From positions 2,396,925-2,460,924 of the forward strand of contig JAQFVV010000003.1 of NCBI GenBank assembly GCA_028023455.1: DNA of 64,000 bases, read 5' to 3'. Of the stretch, positions 58,728 to 64,000 are shown in pieces. Each line of letters starts with the position of its first letter. Within the stretch, counting starts at the first letter, position 1. A model generated the notes under the pieces. The model was not told the origin of the DNA and did no database searches. It worked only from the letters and a program-made list of their open reading frames with translations. The stretch is from Epiperipatus broadwayi (taxonomy: Eukaryota; Onychophora; Udeonychophora; Euonychophora; Peripatidae). The position numbers were made by a program, and so were the translations under genes.

Positions 58728-60480
58728 GTGACAATCTAGTCAGATTGTGTGAGAAATGATCCTTTCACTTCTATGATATATCAAAAAAAAGAATTCCTAA
58801 ACAGAAATGCCTAAAATCTTTGCAGTTAAAAATAATCTCAAGTCCAGTTTAAACTGAGTCATTAGTGATCTGGGCTGTATGTGCATGTGTACAGGGTGCA
58901 AAGATGCTTTATGGCTAGGGGGGCATGACACCAAGATATTCAATAAAATTTATATGTAAAGGAAAATGATTATATTTTTGAATCACTTCATTGTTATAAA
59001 TGTGTTTTCAGTTTAAGTACTTTTTATTTAAATATGAGAAGAATACTTCTAATTGATTGATGTATTAAATAATGTTTTTTTAATATTTAGTTTAATGTTC
59101 AATTTTGTTTTAAATTGACTATTTTAATTTTTATATTTTTTTATTTAAATATAAGAAGAATACTTCTTTATTTAAACTTATTATGACAATTGCCTGAACC
59201 TCAAAATATATTTTATATATATTCTACTATTGTATTAATTGAACATGCTGTTGCCATTTTGTCACTATAATTAATAAAATTTATATGTAAATGAAACTGT
59301 TTACATTTCTCACTCACTTTTATTTAAATATGATAATTTATATAAAAAGTAACACGTTACTATTAATAATTTCTTTAAAAATAAAACTTATTTTAAAAAT
59401 ATTGCCTCATAATTACAGTAATTCTGCATTTGATAAAATTATTTTTATTAATCTAGTTTACATAGTTTACATGTATTAATCGGTTTAGACTAGCAGTAGA
59501 ATGGCCATCTTGGGAATATGGGGTCCTGGAAATGATTTTGATGTTGTCTGGCACAAAATGTTTTTAATAACAATATTAATTTCTCTTTTATTTGTTTTAA
59601 CGCCATATTATCTTTTCACACATTTTACTAAACAACTTTTCCTTGAATGCGGATTCTGATTTTTTCTCTGGCTAAAAACTTGTAATTGATCCATAATTCA
59701 CACTATGGTTCAAATCTAAGAAAAACAGAATGCGTAAAAAACATAATTTTTACAAAGATATTATTGCACACTAAAATGTTTAATTCTTAACAAATTTCAT
59801 GATAATGATATTATTTAATGCAATTCTTTTGATTGTAATAAAACCTCTGCACGATTGCACTATTGACAAAGTCTAAAAGTGTATCTAATGGAACACACCT
59901 ACGTATTTAATTTTTTTATTGTTATGGAACATAACTTATGTGTAAAGTGTAAGGCATTTTAATAGTTTCTAAATCCCTAATTTTGAACTATATTATAAAA
60001 TATGTATAATACAATTTAGTTATTAATAAGTGTTAAAAAATAATATAGTAGTATAAATATTTTATTATTGAACAAAAGCAAATGAAGCTGTAAATAAGTT
60101 ATGAGTAAGAATTTCTTAATTAAAAGTAACTAATGGATTTTAAAACAAACAACTATTTTTAACAAGTTGGTGCTAATGAAGTGAAAAAGTCACATCAGCC
60201 ATGTTATTTAAAATTAAATTAATTTGGTGGTCTTAATGAAATGTAAAAGTTATATCAATAAACAATGTAAATATGAAAATTTTAAATATTAGACTATACA
60301 TATAATAAAGTAGTGGAGTAACATGTACATAAAATATTAGATAATATGTAAATATTTTATTATTAATGAAATATAACTTTGTTATTCGAAACAGTGAATA
60401 CTTTTATGCATGAAACTACTTTTAACTATTTTAAACGATTGCTAAGATGCCAATTAAAGTTAATCTAAATACTAATTCAG
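58728..60480. other. AT-rich stretch without recognised element
   Basis: ATATGAGAAGAATACTTCT-like blocks recur near 59,035 and 59,150, and AATAAAATTTATATGTAAA(G)GAAA near 58,942 and 59,273, indicating a local partial duplication of ~330 bp spacing. No gene. Confidence 0.4.
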
Positions 60481-60595
60481 AAAGAATAATGGAGTCAAGT
60501 CAGACTCTCTTTTCTCCTCATTACGTGGGATGGAGCTCAAAGGTGACATCTTCGAGAATCATACTCTGGCTGTAAATAATATTTTTAATAACCAG
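60481..60595 (+). CDS. Candidate host-gene exon with consensus splice sites
   Basis: The segment is bounded by ATTCAG on the left and CAG|GTAGGT on the right, good acceptor and donor signals. It is GC-richer than its surroundings. One frame is open throughout and includes ATG at 60,530, then MELKGDIFENHTLAVNNIFN followed by NQ and the donor in phase 0. A second frame gives MESSQTLFSPHYVGWSS... before a stop. I recognise no family, and no partner exon is identified within the window. It is plausible as a first or internal exon of a gene extending rightward; chance remains possible. Confidence 0.3.
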
Positions 60596-62584
60596 GTAGG
60601 TAAACTAAAGTTACTTATATAATATCAGGGCTGGTCTGAAAAGGGAAGAGGGACAACGCAATGTTTCATGGGTATGTGGTAGTGGAGGGGGATCTTTTAA
60701 ATATGTTAAAAACACTTAGATATTTTAAAAAATAGCTTGTTTGCAGATATTTCCTATCTCTATTACAATTTTGCAAGATTGTCCAAAAGATAACATAAAA
60801 ATCTGTGGAAGAAAAAATTCAAAATTTCAAATGTATTAAATAAATATTTTTGTTTTAAGGTGTTATTTAATAATCAAAAATTAATTTTTAAACATTAATT
60901 TGTTTTATTTTAGAATGTGTTTTAATCTCTGGGTTTATTTTTTTTTTTTTAGAAATAAATGAATAAAACGTAAGGTATTTACCGAACATGTTAAATAACT
61001 AAAGCCATATTTTCAAATGTTTTTTAACTTATAAATTTCATTTCATAGAATGGGGGGGGGGGACAAAATTTACCATGCACAAAGGTGCCTCTTATCCATG
61101 TAGTGATGCAGTTAGTGATAGTACGCCTTGAGGATTACAATTAACGACTATCAATCTATTAAGCTGTTTCCAGCAATGTTTTATGAATTTTTGAGAACCT
61201 GAGCTAAAAATTAAAAAAAAAGAGTTAAAATCAGAAATATTGTGCATATAGATAAAAAATAAAAATTTAGTTTACAAACACACAATTCCATTGGCATAAT
61301 TAGTATAAGATTATCAATAACATCTTGATGACTGAGTTATACACTAATATGAAAGAAGAAAGAAGACTGAAAAAACTATTATATCTGAAATAATGTGACC
61401 TTTGATGAACCAGCATCCTACAAGGCAGCAGGAGGTATTCCTGGTCAGATACTGTTTACTTATTTTTCACAGTTAAACTTTACATCTAAAGATCATTACA
61501 TTATCTGTCACCTATGGAACCTACCAGTATCTTGGGAAATAAATTTTATTAAAAGGGACTTAAGCAATGACAACCCACTATGCTGATGGTTATATGCTAT
61601 TGCTCAATTACAATATTCTTGTTTGTTTAACCAATCTGACAACAAATAAATAACTTAATTGTGAAATGACCATATAAATAATACTTCTTAGTCATTTCCT
61701 TACATTTTTACTTTTTTAATTATTAGAATAAAAACTGTGTCCACTTTCTTGATTGTTATTCTCTTGCTCTTTCCATTTCCAACATTTGTTCCACAATATA
61801 ACGAAAATATAAAGCCATTAGTAATTTCATTAATGCCTTTACATGTAAGTGAGTTAATATTAAAATTATTTACTCTCATGTCCATTACTTTCTACTCCAA
61901 TGTGAATAAAGTGTTTCATTCATATTAAATTTCTTTCTGCTCAATGCTGCAGTTTTGATCCAAATAATACAGCATCAATATATTTAAAATCATAGAGATA
62001 TTCATGACTTTTAGCCTGCCATTTAGATATGCATTTATTGGCCAATACCTAAAACAATTCTGAATTAATCTGAATTTTTTTAACACTACTCTGGTGTTCA
62101 ATCCATGTTGCATAAATAGTAGGTTTAGATACAATAACTAAATTCAATCATTGTTGCATGTAAAATAAAATGATAGTTCAGAACTATTCTGATCAAACAA
62201 ACATTTGGTTGTTTTTTAAATATCCATGCTATTTTTGAAAGAATTTTAATCTAAATTTTATTTTCCATATTCCAACATCTATAAAGTAACTTGGATAGTA
62301 ATACTACTCATATTCCTTTTTTATATCTTACATAACATCTTTATTTATCACTTTTAATCTGACTTGGACAGATATAAATCTGTGATATAACTGTTTTAGT
62401 AAATGAGGGCCCTTATCAGTGATAACCATACCAGAAAAACAATATATGCCATTTTTATGCTTTTTTAAATATACAATAACATTTTTATTATCAGATGTCT
62501 TCATAACATCAAAAAGTTTGTATATTTTCTATTAGTTTCAATATTCACTTTATTTTTAACTTTTTAATTTTCACTTAATAAAAG
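60596..62584. other. AT-rich stretch; weak LINE-like frame at 61,395-61,586
   Basis: The frame 61,395-61,586 (SYKAAGGIPGQILFTYF ... LWNLPVSWEINFIK) faintly resembles the APG-DGIPG...LP-SW region of LINE RTs, but the evidence is thin. A G-run lies at 61,052-61,061. Overlapping frames at 61,700-61,930 are not convincing. Confidence 0.3.
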
Positions 62585-62872
62585 TGTTCAGCCTTACTAT
62601 AAGATGTGATATGTTGGACTATTTCCATCATTTATGAGTGAATGTTGAATGTATGGAAAATTTTAAACTTTCCAAATACAAACAACTTGTTAGTAATATC
62701 ACATAAATAGACAATACAAGTTAGTAATTACACAATATTTTAAGTAGTATTATTCTCCACTCTTGGCCTATATGTACAGTGACAATATTCACTTAAAAGT
62801 TGAACTCGCACCTTTAGATTTTTAAATATTGAATTTAAGGCAAACACTCTACCAACTGAGCTATTCTGTCAA

Positions 62873-62945
62873 AAAATAGCTCAGTTGGTAGAGTGTTTGC
62901 CTTAAATTCAATATTCAAGAATCTAAAGGTGCGAGTTCAACCTCT
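62873..62945 (+). repeat. tRNA-derived head of SINE family C
   Basis: TAGCTCAGTTGGTAGAG is a perfect tRNA D-arm/box A. GGTGCGAGTTCAACCTC ~50 nt later serves as box B and T-arm. The anticodon region is enlarged and does not fold into a normal arm, so this is a SINE promoter and not a tRNA gene. The mirror copy is at 62,800-62,872. Confidence 0.8.
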
Positions 62946-62966
62946 AAGTGAATATTGTCACTGTGC

Positions 62967-63037
62967 ATATAGGCCAGCAACACCTGAAGAAGAGTGGAGA
63001 ATACTACTTGAAACATTGTGTAATTACTAGCCTGTAT
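62967..63037 (+). ncRNA. Hammerhead-like motif, family C
   Basis: Outer helix ATATAGGC with GCCTGTAT (8 pairs). Core CTGAAGA at 62,984-62,990 (position 7 is variable in hammerheads). One extra A, then stem II GAGTGG-AGAATA-CTACTT (6 pairs with G-U). GAAAC follows at 63,010. ACAC before the core can pair with GTGT after ATT, giving a possible ATT cleavage site. The antisense arm has lost the core by deletion. Confidence 0.5.
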
Positions 63038-63254
63038 TGTCTATTTGTGTATTATTTCTAACAAGTTGTTTATAGTTGGAAAGTTTAAATAAAGTTTAAA
63101 ATTGTCCATACATTCAACATTCATTCATAAATGATGGAAATAGTCCAACATATCACATCTTGTTCAGCCTTACATTTTTGTACTATCCTAAATCCACAAC
63201 TACTTCTTTCAACTATACAATTTTTAGTCAATTAAATTACGAATAAATTTGGTG

Positions 63255-63303
63255 ATAATGCCTTTTATTAAAAGGTAAAAGACCTTTTAATAAAAGGCAT
63301 TAT
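63255..63303. repeat. Perfect 22-bp hairpin
   Basis: ATAATGCCTTTTATTAAAAG and two further bases are exactly complemented after a 5-nt loop (AAAAG). It could be a residual inverted-dimer end or a chance palindrome in AT-rich DNA. Confidence 0.7.
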
Positions 63304-64000
63304 TAGCTTTTATGTCTCATAGATATTTATTCACAACAATACTTATTCCTTAAAAATCTTTCCCTTATTCATCATTTCCATTCATATTAATTTCTTTCCA
63401 GATAAATATTTTTTAAAATCGACAACCCATACGTAATGTTTTAATAGTGATTAGTTATATCATTACTTTACCATAAAGCACAGCACAGAAGTCAGAATTC
63501 CATAAAAATAAAAAACAACAACAATTACCTCCATTAGTATGTTTCATCTTGAACTAAAGAGATCCATATACAAGATTGGACATGTAATAAAAAATATATT
63601 ATTAGAATATTATTTTTCATTGTAAGATTTTTGATGACAATAAATTAAAGATGGATACCTTCATATTAATACAGCCAATGGAAGTTGCTCAGCTTTCTTT
63701 CATTTACATATATTTTAGATCTGTTTTTATAAAATATTTATCATTATTTAATTTTGATTGTGTATTTATTATTTTCAATAGTTTCTGCAATTAAAACTAG
63801 CTTAAGCTTTGTCACTGCACCCTCACATAATGGTTTTGAATTTTCAAATTTGCAATATCCAATTTTAGTTTAAAAAATTTTAAATTTCCAGAAATCTATG
63901 CTGTCTGCACATGCACTTTTTACATCTTCGTTTTCATCTTTTTTTCTAGTTTCTGTGATAAAAAATTGACAATTTTATGATAATTTTTGTAATAAACTAA
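63304..64000. other. AT-rich end of window, nothing recognised
   Basis: No gene, RNA or repeat recognised. Confidence 0.4.

Larger units (their letters stand above)
62585..63173. mobile_element. SINE family C palindromic dimer with 13-bp target-site duplication
   Basis: TGTTCAGCCTTAC at 62,585-62,597 and 63,161-63,173 is a perfect duplication flanking 563 bp. The antisense arm (62,598-~62,872) and sense arm (~62,873-63,160) meet head to head at their tRNA-like 5' ends. Outer ends are TATAAGATGTGATATGTTGG and its near complement. One duplication around the entire inverted dimer shows it integrated as a unit. Confidence 0.85.

Noticed and set aside
61395-61586. LINE RT fragment
   Set aside because: Only a vague GIPGQIL and LP-SW resemblance; no RT catalytic motif nearby, so it is noted but not called.
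62873-62945. Functional tRNA gene
   Set aside because: Boxes A and B are good, but the anticodon arm is distorted, the copy is mirrored and it sits inside a TSD-flanked SINE dimer.

Overview
The window is non-coding, transposon-dominated DNA from an AT-rich animal genome, most likely an invertebrate. The reasons are the base composition, abundant (TA)n/(CA)n/(GATA)n microsatellites, Penelope-like elements with GIY-YIG nuclease domains, Ty3/Gypsy LTR elements, RTE-like and other LINE relics, and tRNA-derived SINEs. There are no operons and no rRNA or functional tRNA genes. I cannot name the species. The only long intact coding sequence is a 683-codon gag gene on the minus strand inside a young LTR retrotransposon. 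Almost everything else is pseudogenised or non-coding.

Layout. 1-3 kb: a back-to-back (inverted) pair of 5'-truncated Penelope-like relics. 3.3-5.6 kb: a decayed minus-strand Gypsy relic (gag remnant, primer-binding-site remnant, ~0.94-kb LTR). 5.8-24.75 kb: a ~3-kb segment present twice. The left copy is split by ~11.9 kb of nested insertions: a foldback element at 8.54-8.82 kb, a 9.4-kb LTR element at 8,851-18,268 and a palindromic GIY-YIG element at 18.29-20.33 kb. The right copy is intact at 21.76-24.75 kb. 26.7-28.9 kb: a second inverted Penelope pair, followed by a second copy of the 0.94-kb LTR. 31-40 kb: short inverted repeats, tRNA-like SINEs and a Gypsy protease/RT relic. 44.2-46.1 kb: an RTE/BovB-like LINE relic. 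46.8-49.6 kb: nested SINE-like families carrying hammerhead-ribozyme motifs. 49.8-50.5 kb: a long GATA satellite. 52.6-53.5 kb: a second RTE relic. 55.2-57.3 kb: a different LINE in antisense. 58.3-58.7 and 62.6-63.2 kb: further hammerhead/tRNA-like SINE insertions. A candidate host exon lies at 60.5 kb.

Two things stand out. First, the young LTR element has very long (3.2 kb), almost identical LTRs and keeps gag, PBS, PPT and only the last ~57 codons of integrase. It is a gag-only deletion derivative that would depend on a partner for pol. Second, at least three short families (called A, B and C here) combine a tRNA-like Pol III promoter with a hammerhead-type core and are repeatedly inserted as inverted dimers, several flanked by 11-14 bp target-site duplications. 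Family B has a well-formed type I hammerhead on each arm of the palindrome, and a third copy carries a compensatory base-pair change in stem II. Family A has hammerhead motifs bracketing a ~460-nt monomer in direct orientation, as in retrozymes.

All calls were made by eye from sequence and translations. Relic boundaries are approximate unless a target-site duplication or terminal motif is given.
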